Positions 44,078 to 52,995 of a DNA stretch of 64,000 nucleotides are shown here, piece by piece. The translations under genes and the position numbers were made by a program. The notes below the pieces were generated by a model. That model had not been told where the DNA came from. It made no database searches and saw only the letters and a list, made by a program, of their open reading frames with translations. Origin of the DNA: Rhizobiaceae bacterium (lineage in GTDB: Bacteria; Pseudomonadota; Alphaproteobacteria; Rhizobiales; Rhizobiaceae); assembly GCA_019635775.1 (NCBI GenBank), contig JAHBYU010000006.1:124001-188000 (forward strand). The letters run 5' to 3'. Each line of letters begins with the position of its first letter. The stretch's first letter is position 1.

Positions 44078-45448
44078 CTACTGTTGCACGGCGTAGCAAT
44101 CGATCTTCTTGCGCTTGAGCGCATTGCAGGCGCCCCAGGCAGCGTTCTTGGATTCGAAGCCGCCAAACCGCGCGCGGTAGTAAGTGACACCACCTTTTTC
44201 GAAGGTGGTCGTGAAGGCGGACGCGCTGGCCAGGACATCGCCCGCCTGACGGTTCGTCCGGGTCAGGAACGCCCGCGCCTCAACCTCGCTTGGCGAGGAA
44301 GCAACCTGGACAGCCCACCCCTTGGAGGGGACAGCCGCAGTTTGGATCGGATCGATATCGGCCATGCGAGCAGGAATCGGCTCGGCATAGGCGAACGGCA
44401 GGTCGGCTTCCGCAGAGCCCTGCTCCTCGGACACGTCCACGTCCGTCACATTTTCAGCCGTGGCGTAGGCGACTTCTTCTTCCTCGATACGGGGAGCGGG
44501 CTTTGGCGTCGGTGCGTTCTTCTTGGGAAGCAGGGCGGCGAGAGCCTTGATCGGAGACGTCTTCGTCTCGTCCGCAGCCTTGGCAACCAGATTGCCTCCT
44601 TCGCGCCTTGTGGAAGCCTTGGGCAGGTAGGTCTTGATCAATTCGGCCATATGGTTGTCGCGCGACTTGGCGGTCTGGCCGCCCATGACGACTGCAACAA
44701 TGCGACGATTGCCGTCCGAAACGGATGAGACGAGGTTGAAGCCCGATGCCCGAATGTACCCGGTCTTGATTCCGTCCACGCCTTTTATGCGCCCGAGCAG
44801 CCGGTTGTGGTTGGCCAGGCGCTGCTTGCCGAACTTGAACGATCGCGTCGAGAAGTAGTCGTAATATTGCGGAAAGTGCTCACGCAGTGCGATACCGAGC
44901 GTTGCCATGTCGCGCGCTGTGGTGCGCTGCGCCGGGTTGGGCAAGCCATTGGCGTTGCGGAAAATTGTGCCCGTCATGCCGAGCTTTCTCGCCTTCGCGG
45001 TCATCTGCCTTGCGAATTCCGCTTCGGAACCGCCAACCAGTTCGGCAAGAGCCGTGGATGCGTCGTTTGCCGACTTCGTCACGAGGGAGTAGATCGCGGT
45101 TTCCACAGTGATGGAACCGCCCGCCTTAACGCCAAGCTTGGTCGGCGGTTCGTTAGCAGCGTTTTTGGAAAACGGAACCTTCGTAGTCTTGGAAATGCGG
45201 CCGGACTGCATCGCCTCGAAGGTGAGATAAAGCGTCATCATCTTCGTCAAGGATGCGGGGTAGCGGGGCTCTTCGGCCTTTGACGAGAAAAGCGTCTTGC
45301 CGGTATTCGCATCCACCACGATGGCGGCATATTTGGAGTTCGCATGGGCCGGCACGACTGCAAGCGCCACGGCGGCTGCCGCAATGGCGAGCTTCGACCT
45401 GACGGAAGCAATTGTCTGGTGAGCGAAGCGAAGCAGGACCTGACGCAC
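44078..45448 (-). CDS. dacA: D-alanyl-D-alanine carboxypeptidase with SPOR domain
   Basis: Penicillin-binding serine peptidase (S11 family), 456 residues, trimming peptidoglycan pentapeptides in the periplasm. A signal peptide ends near AHANS. The active-site motifs are Ser66-Leu-Thr-Lys69, Ser126-Ala-Asn128 and a KTG in GIKTGY. After a charged linker, a C-terminal SPOR domain (about 378-456, starting KGWAVQVASS) should bind denuded glycan strands at the septum. Start is a GTG with AAGGG upstream. Convergent with the J-domain gene. Confidence 0.92.
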   Translation of the reverse strand: MRQVLLRFAHQTIASVRSKLAIAAAAVALAVVPAHANSKYAAIVVDANTGKTLFSSKAEEPRYPASLTKMMTLYLTFEAMQSGRISKTTKVPFSKNAANEPPTKLGVKAGGSITVETAIYSLVTKSANDASTALAELVGGSEAEFARQMTAKARKLGMTGTIFRNANGLPNPAQRTTARDMATLGIALREHFPQYYDYFSTRSFKFGKQRLANHNRLLGRIKGVDGIKTGYIRASGFNLVSSVSDGNRRIVAVVMGGQTAKSRDNHMAELIKTYLPKASTRREGGNLVAKAADETKTSPIKALAALLPKKNAPTPKPAPRIEEEEVAYATAENVTDVDVSEEQGSAEADLPFAYAEPIPARMADIDPIQTAAVPSKGWAVQVASSPSEVEARAFLTRTNRQAGDVLASASAFTTTFEKGGVTYYRARFGGFESKNAAWGACNALKRKKIDCYAVQQ

Positions 45449-45530
45449 TGTTACACCCTTTGATTACGTGGTTACGGGGAATGGACGGCAAAGGTCCGTC
45501 TCACTTGCGATGCACAGTAAGGGGGTCAGC

Positions 45531-45553
45531 GTTACCAAACTGTTTATGGTAAC
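45531..45553. promoter_or_regulatory. Inverted repeat between dacA and the phasin gene
   Basis: Perfect 7-base arms GTTACCA (45531-45537)/TGGTAAC (45547-45553), 9-base AT-rich spacer, in the divergent dacA-phasin region. Looks like a dimeric repressor site; the binding protein is unknown. Confidence 0.35.
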
Positions 45554-45709
45554 CGGCTCGTTCACACTTTTGTCCGGCTTTGACGTTCATTTCATTCAAA
45601 TGCGCCGGAGGCCGATCGCGGCATGGCAGTGGTTTGACTTATTGTGCGCTGCACCATACGCTCCGAAGCAACCGATCTCATTCAGATGCCGCAGCGGGAG
45701 ACAAAGCAG

Positions 45710-46039
45710 ATGGCACATTCGTTTGAGGATGCCGGCAGGCTGGGTCAGGAATTGCTTGACTCAGGCATGGACAGCATGGCGTCGGTATCCGAAGACGCCA
45801 GGCTGATCGCAATGGAAACGTCAGACTACGCCCGGAAAGTTGTCGAGGCCGGTAGCGAAGCCTTTTCCAAGTTGCTGTCAGCGAAGTCGATCGACAGGGC
45901 GGTCGATATTCAGACCGCCTACCTGAGGCAATCTTATGAGGGGTTTGTCGCCGAGGCGATGAAGCTTGGCGGCCTATATGCCGACATGGCGAAGGATGCC
46001 TATCGTCCGTTCGAAGCGATCGTCGCCAGAACCCGTTAG
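45710..46039 (+). CDS. Phasin family protein
   Basis: 109-residue amphipathic helical protein of the phasin family, which coats polyhydroxyalkanoate granules. The recognisable block is SEAFSKLLSAKSIDRAVDIQTAYLRQSYEGFVAEAMKLGGLYADMAK, spread over residues 50-97. The ATG at 45710 is preferred (GGGAGA upstream) over in-frame ATGs at 45644 and 45686. No PHA synthase is nearby. Single gene, divergent from dacA. Confidence 0.85.
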   Translation: MAHSFEDAGRLGQELLDSGMDSMASVSEDARLIAMETSDYARKVVEAGSEAFSKLLSAKSIDRAVDIQTAYLRQSYEGFVAEAMKLGGLYADMAKDAYRPFEAIVARTR

Positions 46040-46231
46040 AACTGATGAACCAGCGACCGTGTCCGCCGGTGTGGTGCCGATGCGGTTGTCGGTTTGTGCT
46101 GCCCCTAGGGCAGCCGTTCACGATTGCGGATTCGCCGGGATTGCCACAGCCGGCCGTATTGTCAGACGTAGAGAAGGGCTTAAAATCGACGCTCGACGCA
46201 CTACATAGGGCTGGTCGGGTATAGCATTGAA

Positions 46232-46633
46232 ATGAGAATCAACGAGTTGAAGATCAGCAGTCTCGGCAGCGACAGTTCGGCTTCCGCGTTGCATGTGTTT
46301 CGCATGCAGGATGGCGACGACGATCGCGGTGGGCCAGGGCGTGGTACCGCGGTCATCACCCGTACGCGACCGAAGACCAAGAAACCCAGTCTGTACAGGG
46401 TGTTGATCCTCAACGATGACTACACGCCGATGGAATTTGTCGTCCATGTCCTGGAGCGTTTTTTCCAGAAGGACCGGGAGGCTGCGACCCGTATCATGCT
46501 CCACGTTCACAATCATGGAGTGGGCGAGTGCGGGGTCTATACATTCGAAGTGGCGGAGACCAAGGTTTCACAGGTCATGGATTTCGCCCGTCAGAATCAA
46601 CATCCGCTTCAATGCGTGATGGAGAAGAAGTGA
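46232..46633 (+). CDS. clpS: ClpS adaptor for ClpAP
   Basis: 133-residue N-degron adaptor. The ClpS core starts at [21 protein letters not shown] (from about residue 54), with the conserved hydrophobic pocket that reads N-terminal destabilising residues and [20 protein letters not shown] behind it. The first 50 residues are a flexible extension. It lies 10 bases before clpA. Confidence 0.95.
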   Translation: MRINELKISSLGSDSSASALHVFRMQDGDDDRGGPGRGTAVITRTRPKTKKPSLYRVLILNDDYTPMEFVVHVLERFFQKDREAATRIMLHVHNHGVGECGVYTFEVAETKVSQVMDFARQNQHPLQCVMEKK

Positions 46634-46643
46634 GGACTGAATA

Positions 46644-49109
46644 ATGCCGGCTTTCTCCCAGGGCCTGGAAAAGGCGCTACATCAGGCGCTGACCTTCGCC
46701 AACGAACGTCATCACGAATACGCGACCCTCGAACACCTGCTTCTCGCTCTTATCGATGATGCGGAAGCTGCTGCCGTCATGCGCGCCTGCAACGTCGATC
46801 TCGACGAGCTGAAGCATACGGTTCTGACCTACATCGACACCGAACTGGACAACCTCGTCACCGGATACGACGAGGACTCCAAGCCGACTGCCGGTTTCCA
46901 GCGCGTCATCCAGCGCGCGGTGATCCATGTCCAGTCGTCGGGGCGTGAAGAGGTGTCCGGAGCCAACGTGCTTGTCGCAATCTTTGCGGAGCGTGAAAGC
47001 CACGCGGCCTACTTCCTGCAGGAACAGCAGATGACCCGCTACGACGCGGTCAACTACATCAGCCACGGCATCGCCAAGCGGCCCGGAGCGAGCGAATCCC
47101 GTTCGCCGCGCGGCGCCGAGGACGAGCAGCGCGGCGGCGGCGCGGAGCAGGGCGAGGACGCAAAGAAGAAGCCGCAGGATGCGCTTACGGCCTACTGCGT
47201 CGACCTGAACAAGAAGGCCCGGTCTGGCAAGATTGATCCACTGATCGGACGGACGGACGAGATCAACCGGACCATCCAGGTGCTTTGTCGCCGTTCCAAG
47301 AACAATCCGCTCTATGTGGGTGACCCCGGCGTCGGCAAGACCGCCATAGCAGAGGGCCTGGCCAAGCGGATCGTCGAGGGTGACGTTCCAGAGGTGCTGC
47401 AGGACGCCACGATCTTCGCACTCGACATGGGCACGTTGCTCGCCGGCACCCGCTATCGAGGCGATTTCGAGGAGCGCCTGAAGCAGGTCGTCAAGGAACT
47501 TGAGGAATTTCCGGGTGCGGTGCTGTTCATCGATGAGATCCATACGGTGATCGGTGCGGGCGCGACGTCGGGTGGCGCGATGGACGCGTCGAACCTGTTG
47601 AAGCCCGCACTGTCATCGGGTGCGATCCGCTGTATCGGTTCGACAACCTACAAGGAGTTCCGGCAGTTCTTCGAGAAGGATCGCGCGCTGGTGCGCCGTT
47701 TCCAGAAGATCGACGTGAAGGAACCGACCGTCGACGATGCGATCGCCATCATGAAGGGCCTGAAGCCCTATTATGAGGAGTTTCACAACGTTAAGTTCAC
47801 CAATGACGCCATCAAGGCGGCGGTGGAACTTTCCGCGCGCTACATCAACGACCGCAAGCTACCCGACAAGGCGATTGATGTGATCGACGAGACCGGCGCT
47901 TCGCAGATGCTGCTCCCCGAAGGCAAGCGCAAGAAGACGATCGGCATCAAGGAGATTGAGGCGACGATCGCCACCATGGCGCGCATCCCGCCCAAGACCG
48001 TGTCGGCCGATGACGAAGCCGTTCTCGCCAATCTCGAGGTCGAGCTGCAGCGTGTCGTCTATGGACAGGACACGGCAATCACGGCGCTGACCTCGGCGAT
48101 CAAGCTGGCTCGCGCTGGCTTGCGCGAACCGGAGAAGCCGATCGGCTGCTACCTGTTCTCCGGTCCGACCGGCGTCGGCAAGACCGAAGTCGCCAAGCAA
48201 TTGGCTGCGTCGCTTGGGGTTGAGCTGCTGCGCTTCGACATGTCGGAGTACATGGAGCGTCACACTGTCAGCCGTCTCATCGGCGCACCTCCTGGATATG
48301 TCGGCTTTGACCAGGGAGGCCTGCTGACCGATGGGGTCGACCAGCACCCGCACTGCGTGCTGCTGCTGGACGAGGTTGAAAAGGCGCATCCGGATTTGTT
48401 CAACATACTGTTGCAGGTGATGGACCACGGCAAGCTGACGGACCACAACGGCAAGCAGATCGACTTCCGCAACGTGATCCTGATCATGACCACCAATGCG
48501 GGCGCATCCGAAGCGCAGAAGGCGGCGATCGGATTCGGGTCCACCAAGCGCGAGGGAGACGACGTGGAGGCGATCAATCGCCTGTTCACGCCAGAGTTCC
48601 GCAACCGGCTCGACGCGATCATTCCGTTCGGCGCGCTGCCTGTCCCGGTTATCCACCAGGTCGTGCAGAAGTTCGTCATGCAGCTTGAAGCGCAGCTTTC
48701 AGAGCGCGGTGTGACCTTCGACCTGTCGCAAGAGGCGGTCGCCTGGCTGGCTGACAAGGGCTACGACGAAAAGATGGGGGCGCGTCCGCTTGGTCGCGTG
48801 ATCCAGGAGCACATCAAGAAGCCGCTCGCCGAAGAGGTTTTGTTCGGCAAGCTGAAGAAGGGCGGCACGGTTCGCGTCACTGTCGAGCAGAAGGAGGACG
48901 GCAAGACCGGCCTCAAGCTTGAGACCATTGCCGACGAGCAGCGCGTGAAGCCGAAGAAGGAAGATCCCGCGGAGGAAGAGGCCAAGGTCGCGCCCAAGAA
49001 GGCGAAGAAGGTGCCGGCCGCAAAGGCCAAGCCTAACCCCAAGCCTTCGGGTAAGGAGCCGCCTTCCGGCAAGCGCAGCCTGGTGCCTCAGTTGCCGCGC
49101 AAGAGCTGA
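46644..49109 (+). CDS. clpA: ClpA ATPase subunit of ClpAP protease
   Basis: 821-residue AAA+ unfoldase with an N-domain (1-140), two nucleotide domains with Walker A motifs GDPGVGKT and GPTGVGKT, and a conserved IGL-equivalent region for ClpP docking (TKREG and IGFGS near residue 630). The last 50 residues form a Lys/Ala/Pro-rich tail that is longer than in E. coli ClpA. It follows clpS by 10 bases and ends in a strong terminator. Confidence 0.95.
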   Translation: MPAFSQGLEKALHQALTFANERHHEYATLEHLLLALIDDAEAAAVMRACNVDLDELKHTVLTYIDTELDNLVTGYDEDSKPTAGFQRVIQRAVIHVQSSGREEVSGANVLVAIFAERESHAAYFLQEQQMTRYDAVNYISHGIAKRPGASESRSPRGAEDEQRGGGAEQGEDAKKKPQDALTAYCVDLNKKARSGKIDPLIGRTDEINRTIQVLCRRSKNNPLYVGDPGVGKTAIAEGLAKRIVEGDVPEVLQDATIFALDMGTLLAGTRYRGDFEERLKQVVKELEEFPGAVLFIDEIHTVIGAGATSGGAMDASNLLKPALSSGAIRCIGSTTYKEFRQFFEKDRALVRRFQKIDVKEPTVDDAIAIMKGLKPYYEEFHNVKFTNDAIKAAVELSARYINDRKLPDKAIDVIDETGASQMLLPEGKRKKTIGIKEIEATIATMARIPPKTVSADDEAVLANLEVELQRVVYGQDTAITALTSAIKLARAGLREPEKPIGCYLFSGPTGVGKTEVAKQLAASLGVELLRFDMSEYMERHTVSRLIGAPPGYVGFDQGGLLTDGVDQHPHCVLLLDEVEKAHPDLFNILLQVMDHGKLTDHNGKQIDFRNVILIMTTNAGASEAQKAAIGFGSTKREGDDVEAINRLFTPEFRNRLDAIIPFGALPVPVIHQVVQKFVMQLEAQLSERGVTFDLSQEAVAWLADKGYDEKMGARPLGRVIQEHIKKPLAEEVLFGKLKKGGTVRVTVEQKEDGKTGLKLETIADEQRVKPKKEDPAEEEAKVAPKKAKKVPAAKAKPNPKPSGKEPPSGKRSLVPQLPRKS

Positions 49110-49128
49110 TCGACGCAAAGTCACACTG

Positions 49129-49160
49129 AAAGCCCCGGGACTTCCGGGGCTTTTGTTTTG
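49129..49160 (+). terminator. Rho-independent terminator after clpA
   Basis: Ten-base perfect stem AAAGCCCCGG (49129-49138)/CCGGGGCTTT (49144-49153), five-base loop, then a T-rich tail. Confidence 0.88.
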
Positions 49161-49184
49161 CAGTGCGGCTGGTTGGCGGGAAAG

Positions 49185-49214
49185 AAGACGCCGCCCGATA
49201 GAGGGCGGCGTCTT
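49185..49214 (-). terminator. Terminator of the amt operon (minus strand)
   Basis: Twelve-base perfect stem AAGACGCCGCCC (49185-49196)/GGGCGGCGTCTT (49203-49214) with a six-base loop. On the minus strand it is followed by TCTTTCCC and lies 19 bases after the stop of the small amt-linked gene. Confidence 0.75.
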
Positions 49215-49233
49215 GCACTGGGCAGCCGAAGTT

Positions 49234-49425
49234 TCAGAGTGACGGAGGCACCCCTTCCTCCTTCAACTTCCTGTAGCTCTCGTTTTCATGCTTCACCATG
49301 CTGGCAATTGCGTAGATGCACACCGCCAGAGAGCCAAGCAGGCAAAGGGCGAGGACGCCGGGGCTGTCCGCAAAGGTGAAGTAGGCCGTAGCGCCTTCCC
49401 ATGTGGTGATGGGTGCAGAGTTCAT
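49234..49425 (-). CDS. Small single-pass membrane protein downstream of amt
   Basis: 63-residue protein with one membrane helix (about 23-42, GVLALCLLGSLAVCIYAIAS) and a charged C-terminal tail (KHENESYRKLKEEG). An excellent ribosome site (AAAGGAGA) precedes the ATG, and the gene lies 28 bases after amt and before a good terminator, so it is real and co-transcribed. No family recognised. A regulatory or stabilising partner of Amt is an inference from linkage. Confidence 0.72.
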   Translation of the reverse strand: MNSAPITTWEGATAYFTFADSPGVLALCLLGSLAVCIYAIASMVKHENESYRKLKEEGVPPSL

Positions 49426-49453
49426 TGTTAAAATCTCCTTTGATTTGACCTGG

Positions 49454-50782
49454 TCACTCTGCAGGCGTCAGGGCGCCATCGCCGAAAGCCGGTATGCGGG
49501 ATTCCGGATAGGCCTTGACCGGCACTTCCGTGACGTCGAGTCCAGCCTTCTCTGCTTCCGGATCACAACGCAGCAGGCCCACCATCTTCAGGACGTAGGA
49601 CAGGACGTAGCCTGGCACGAACCCGAGTATGAGGAAGACAAGCATGCTCATGAACTGGCCGCCGAACGATATCGCCGGTCCCTCGACATTCGGGTAGCCG
49701 GAAGCAAAGAGGCCGGCCGCTAGCAGACCCCAAACACCCCCGAAGCCGTGCACCGAGACTGCGCCGACGGCGTCGTCGACCCTGAACCGTGTCAGGAGGA
49801 TGTTGTGCAGTTTCGGGATCACGAGGCCACCCGCGAAGCTGATCAGGAAGGCAAGCGGCGGGTAGTAGACGTCAAGTCCGGGTGCCGAGGAGATAACGCC
49901 CACAAGCGCGCCGGACATCATCCAGAACGGATCTCGCGTGACGAGGTAGCAGCCGATCATGCCGCCTGTCACGCCCATCAGCGTGTTGAAGGCGAAGGCC
50001 GAGAACGTCGTCGGAGTGGCGTAGATCGATTCCCAGGTGCCTCCAGTGTAGATGATGCACCCGCCGAGGAACCCGAAGAAGCCCATCACGATGAGCATAA
50101 GACCGATGAGTGACATCGGCATGTTGTGCCCGTTGATCTCGTTGACGGTGCCGTCTTCGTTGAAGCGGCCTATGCGCGGGCCAAGATTGATCAGCACGCC
50201 GAGCGTGAAGAAACCCGCTACCATGTGTACGCACCCGGCCGCGCCTATGTCGTGCAGGCCGAAGGTCGAGGTCAGCCAGCCGTTCGGATGCCAGCCCCAG
50301 GCCGCAGCCAGAACCCAGACCACAGACCCCAGAATTATTGCGAGTATCACAAACCCGGAGACACGGATTCGCTCGATGACCGAGCCCGACATGATGGAGG
50401 CGGTTGTTGCCGCAAAGAGCGTGAAAGCCGCCCAGAAGATGCCTGAAGCATTGTCTTCGAGATTCGGGCCCATGTTGGCGCTCCAGGGCAGGGCGCCCGC
50501 CGCGTCTCCCGGCACGAACCCTGCAGGAAACGCGTTGTAGATGTACCAGCCGACGAAATAGAAGAACGGGATTAGAAACGCGAAGGCGATCAGGTTCTTC
50601 ACGCCCGTGGCGAGCGCGTTCTTGGCACGGGATGCCCCCATCTCGTACGCGAGGAAGCCCGCGTGGATCGATATCATCAGCGCGGTGCACCACCAGTAGA
50701 ACACTTCCGAGTTCACGGTGGTCGCCATTTTGAGGGACGCTTCAAGCGCCTCTATCCTAGATTGAAGTTCTGCAGCTTCCAT
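49454..50782 (-). CDS. amt: Ammonium transporter, atypical Amt
   Basis: 442-residue Amt/MEP/Rh channel with eleven predicted helices. The paired pore histidines are His186 (CVHMVAG) and His345 (SVHGFGG), and the substrate-recruiting Asp is Asp178 (HDIGAAG). It differs from E. coli AmtB in having a charged, helical N-terminal stretch (residues 1-20), SGSVIERI where AmtB has GALAERI, and no usual signal sequence of AmtB. No glnK is adjacent, unlike the classical glnK-amtB operon. GAGGGG lies upstream. Probably a second, specialised ammonium transporter. Confidence 0.9.
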   Translation of the reverse strand: MEAAELQSRIEALEASLKMATTVNSEVFYWWCTALMISIHAGFLAYEMGASRAKNALATGVKNLIAFAFLIPFFYFVGWYIYNAFPAGFVPGDAAGALPWSANMGPNLEDNASGIFWAAFTLFAATTASIMSGSVIERIRVSGFVILAIILGSVVWVLAAAWGWHPNGWLTSTFGLHDIGAAGCVHMVAGFFTLGVLINLGPRIGRFNEDGTVNEINGHNMPMSLIGLMLIVMGFFGFLGGCIIYTGGTWESIYATPTTFSAFAFNTLMGVTGGMIGCYLVTRDPFWMMSGALVGVISSAPGLDVYYPPLAFLISFAGGLVIPKLHNILLTRFRVDDAVGAVSVHGFGGVWGLLAAGLFASGYPNVEGPAISFGGQFMSMLVFLILGFVPGYVLSYVLKMVGLLRCDPEAEKAGLDVTEVPVKAYPESRIPAFGDGALTPAE

Positions 50783-51070
50783 TGGTGACCCCTCTGTTGG
50801 TCAAGGATTGTTGACTAACCCCCCGAGAATTCTTGTTGGCGCGAGTTCGCGCGGAGACCCAAGCCCTAAAAATAGGCAGAGATAAAAGTTGCAGAAAAAT
50901 CAGGCAGGGTAAACCCGCTTGTTCGCTGTTGCGAAATAAAATTGTGCACGAGCGAAATGCTCCATCCTTGCGGTGTTCTGCGGCCGCCAAGCACGATGCG
51001 CGGCGGCGAATGACTGGATCGATTGGCCTTTTGCTTCGCCCGGCGCGATTGTCGTGCTATCGGGCAGACG

Positions 51071-51826
51071 ATGTCATCCCGCTCGCCCTATCTTCAGGAA
51101 GACGAATCTCCGTCTGGTTTTGCCGAGCGGCGCCGGTGGTTTCTGATAGGCCTTTCCAAGGCGATCTCGGTGCCGGGCCTGATATTGTGCACGGCGCATA
51201 TCGGCTTTGCCGGCCTTGCGCAGGAGGCCGGCGTGACGATGTGGCAGGCCGTTTTCATGGTGCCGGTTGTCTGGGCGCTGCCGGCAATGGTCATCCTGCT
51301 TGGCACCATCATGACGGGTGGCGGCCTGTTTGCCGCGGCCTTCGCGGTCATGCTTTCTTCCGTCAGGCTGGCGCCGATGGTGATGTCGTTGGTCCCGGAG
51401 TTGCGGTCCGGTCGTTCAAGCAGGCTGGTGCTGTATTTCCTTGCGCATTTCGTGGCAGTTACCTCTTGGGTGATCGCCATGGAAACCATCCGGCAAGTGC
51501 CGAAAAGCCTTAGGACAAGCTACTATTTCGGGCTTGGCTCGGTGCTGATTGCAATAAACATGGTTGTGGTAGGCGTCGTCTATGTGCTTGCTCCCAGCCT
51601 GCCGCCGCTTGTCGTAGCCTGTCTCTACCTGCTGACGCCGATGTACTTTGTCACCTCACTTTGGGGGTCGGCGCGCGAGAACGCCGCATACGTGGCGATG
51701 GCGCTGGGGCTGGTCCTCGGACCTCTGCTCCATCGCGCGATCCCCGGCTTCGATCTGCTGGCAGCAGGGCTCATTGGTGGCGGCTTGGCCTATTTGCTTC
51801 ACCTGGTTCGCAGGGCGCCGGCATGA
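51071..51826 (+). CDS. azlC: AzlC-family branched-chain amino acid exporter subunit
   Basis: 251-residue membrane protein of the AzlC family, the larger half of the AzlCD branched-chain amino acid exporter. Family features are GLSKAISVPGLILCTAHIGFA and LPAMVILLG near the N-terminus and LYLLTPMYFVTSLWGSARE. About seven hydrophobic segments. Its last four bases overlap the start of azlD, as is usual. Ribosome site weak. Confidence 0.83.
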   Translation: MSSRSPYLQEDESPSGFAERRRWFLIGLSKAISVPGLILCTAHIGFAGLAQEAGVTMWQAVFMVPVVWALPAMVILLGTIMTGGGLFAAAFAVMLSSVRLAPMVMSLVPELRSGRSSRLVLYFLAHFVAVTSWVIAMETIRQVPKSLRTSYYFGLGSVLIAINMVVVGVVYVLAPSLPPLVVACLYLLTPMYFVTSLWGSARENAAYVAMALGLVLGPLLHRAIPGFDLLAAGLIGGGLAYLLHLVRRAPA

Positions 51827-52173
51827 CATTCGATGCGTTCGACAACTGGTGGTGGCCATTCCTCTTCATCGTTCTGGCCGGCTGGGCGATGACCTACCCT
51901 TGGCGGGCGCTCGGCGTCTTCCTGGGTGGCAGGATTCGCGACGACTCGGAGATACTCGTTCTCGTGCGTTCGGTTGCAACGGCGCTCGTTGCTGCCGTGA
52001 TCGGAAATCTCATATGCTTTCCGTCAGGGCCGGCTGCCGAAACCACGCTGATACTGCGTATTGCAGCAGCCGGTGCCGGTTTTGCGGCCTACTTTTTCCT
52101 CGGCCGGATGATCCTGCTTGGCGTGGTCGTCGCCGAAGTGGTGTTCGGGCTCGGCTTCTATCTCGGCTACTGA
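51823..52173 (+). CDS. azlD: AzlD-family small membrane subunit
   Basis: 116-residue partner of AzlC with three to four membrane helices and the block YPWRALGVFLGGRI. It starts inside the azlC stop (ATGA overlap) and its stop overlaps the convergent HIT gene by seven bases. Confidence 0.83.
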   Translation: MTFDAFDNWWWPFLFIVLAGWAMTYPWRALGVFLGGRIRDDSEILVLVRSVATALVAAVIGNLICFPSGPAAETTLILRIAAAGAGFAAYFFLGRMILLGVVVAEVVFGLGFYLGY

Positions 52174-52589
52174 GAAAGCGCCGCCTTTATCTTCTGTGCG
52201 TTGGCGGAAAGGATTTCCGATTTTTCCATCTCGCCGGCATGGTGCCGCAAAGGCACCCCGTCGACCCGTGGAATGACATGGAAATGCAGGTGGAAGACGC
52301 TCTGTCCCGCTGGCGCTTCGTTGAACTGCATGATGGTGACCCCATCTGCGTCAAAGGCCTTCTTTGTCGCGACGGCCAGCTTCCGGACGATCGCAATCGT
52401 CTTTGTCAGCGTGGCAGGATCGGCGTCGAGGATGTTGCGGGAAGGCGCCTTCGGCACGACCAGGACGTGGCCATTTGCCTGCGGCATGACATCCATGAAC
52501 GCCACCACATCGCTATCCTCGTAGACCCGGTGTGACGGGATTTCACCCCGCAGGATCTTTGCGAATATGTTGCTATCGTCGTAGTCCAT
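52167..52589 (-). CDS. HIT-family nucleotide hydrolase
   Basis: 140-residue histidine-triad protein that hydrolyses nucleotide phosphoramidates or dinucleotides. The triad is HLHFHVIP with His100, His102 and His104 (catalytic His102). DSNIFAKILRGEIPSH at the N-terminus is typical. Start at 52589 matches family length. Confidence 0.9.
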   Translation of the reverse strand: MDYDDSNIFAKILRGEIPSHRVYEDSDVVAFMDVMPQANGHVLVVPKAPSRNILDADPATLTKTIAIVRKLAVATKKAFDADGVTIMQFNEAPAGQSVFHLHFHVIPRVDGVPLRHHAGEMEKSEILSANAQKIKAALSQ

Positions 52590-52659
52590 GGATTTATTCC
52601 TGATTCCCGCGCAGCAAAGATAATGACCCGGTGAGTCTTCTCGTTCAATGGCGGGGCCA

Positions 52660-52995
52660 ATGCTTCTCAATTACGTATATCTGATCATCGCCGTCGTGTT
52701 CGAGGTCATTGCGACCACGGCATTGAAACAGACGCACGGTTTCACGCGACTGGTGCCCTCCCTGGTGTCGATTACAGGCTACGCGCTCGCCTTCTATTTC
52801 CTGTCGCTGCCCTTGCGCACGATGTCGGTTGGCGTCACCTACGCGCTGTGGTGTGGAGCAGGCATAATCCTCGTGACGGCGATCGGATGGTTCTGGTTCA
52901 AGCAGAGCCTGGACCTCCCTGCACTTGCCGGAATGGGGCTCATCATGGCCGGTGTCATGGTCATCAATCTGTTTTCGAAGACGGTGATTCACTGA
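52660..52995 (+). CDS. SMR-family drug/quaternary amine exporter
   Basis: 111-residue four-helix protein of the small multidrug resistance family (EmrE, SugE relatives). The essential membrane Glu is Glu15 in VVFEVIATTALK; VTYALWCGAGI carries the conserved Trp. The ATG at 52660 gives the standard length; 52648 is an alternative. Works as an antiparallel dimer, proton-coupled. Its end overlaps the convergent FemAB-like gene by 32 bases. Confidence 0.88.
   Translation: MLLNYVYLIIAVVFEVIATTALKQTHGFTRLVPSLVSITGYALAFYFLSLPLRTMSVGVTYALWCGAGIILVTAIGWFWFKQSLDLPALAGMGLIMAGVMVINLFSKTVIH

Noticed and set aside
46098-46114. Hairpin GCTGCCC-CTA-GGGCAGC after the phasin gene
   Set aside because: Loop of only three bases and no T-run; too weak to call a terminator.
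50797-50818. Imperfect repeat TTGGTCAA/TTGACTAA just upstream of amt
   Set aside because: One mismatch, short, and lies inside the likely ribosome-binding leader; I found no convincing sigma-54 or NtrC site either.
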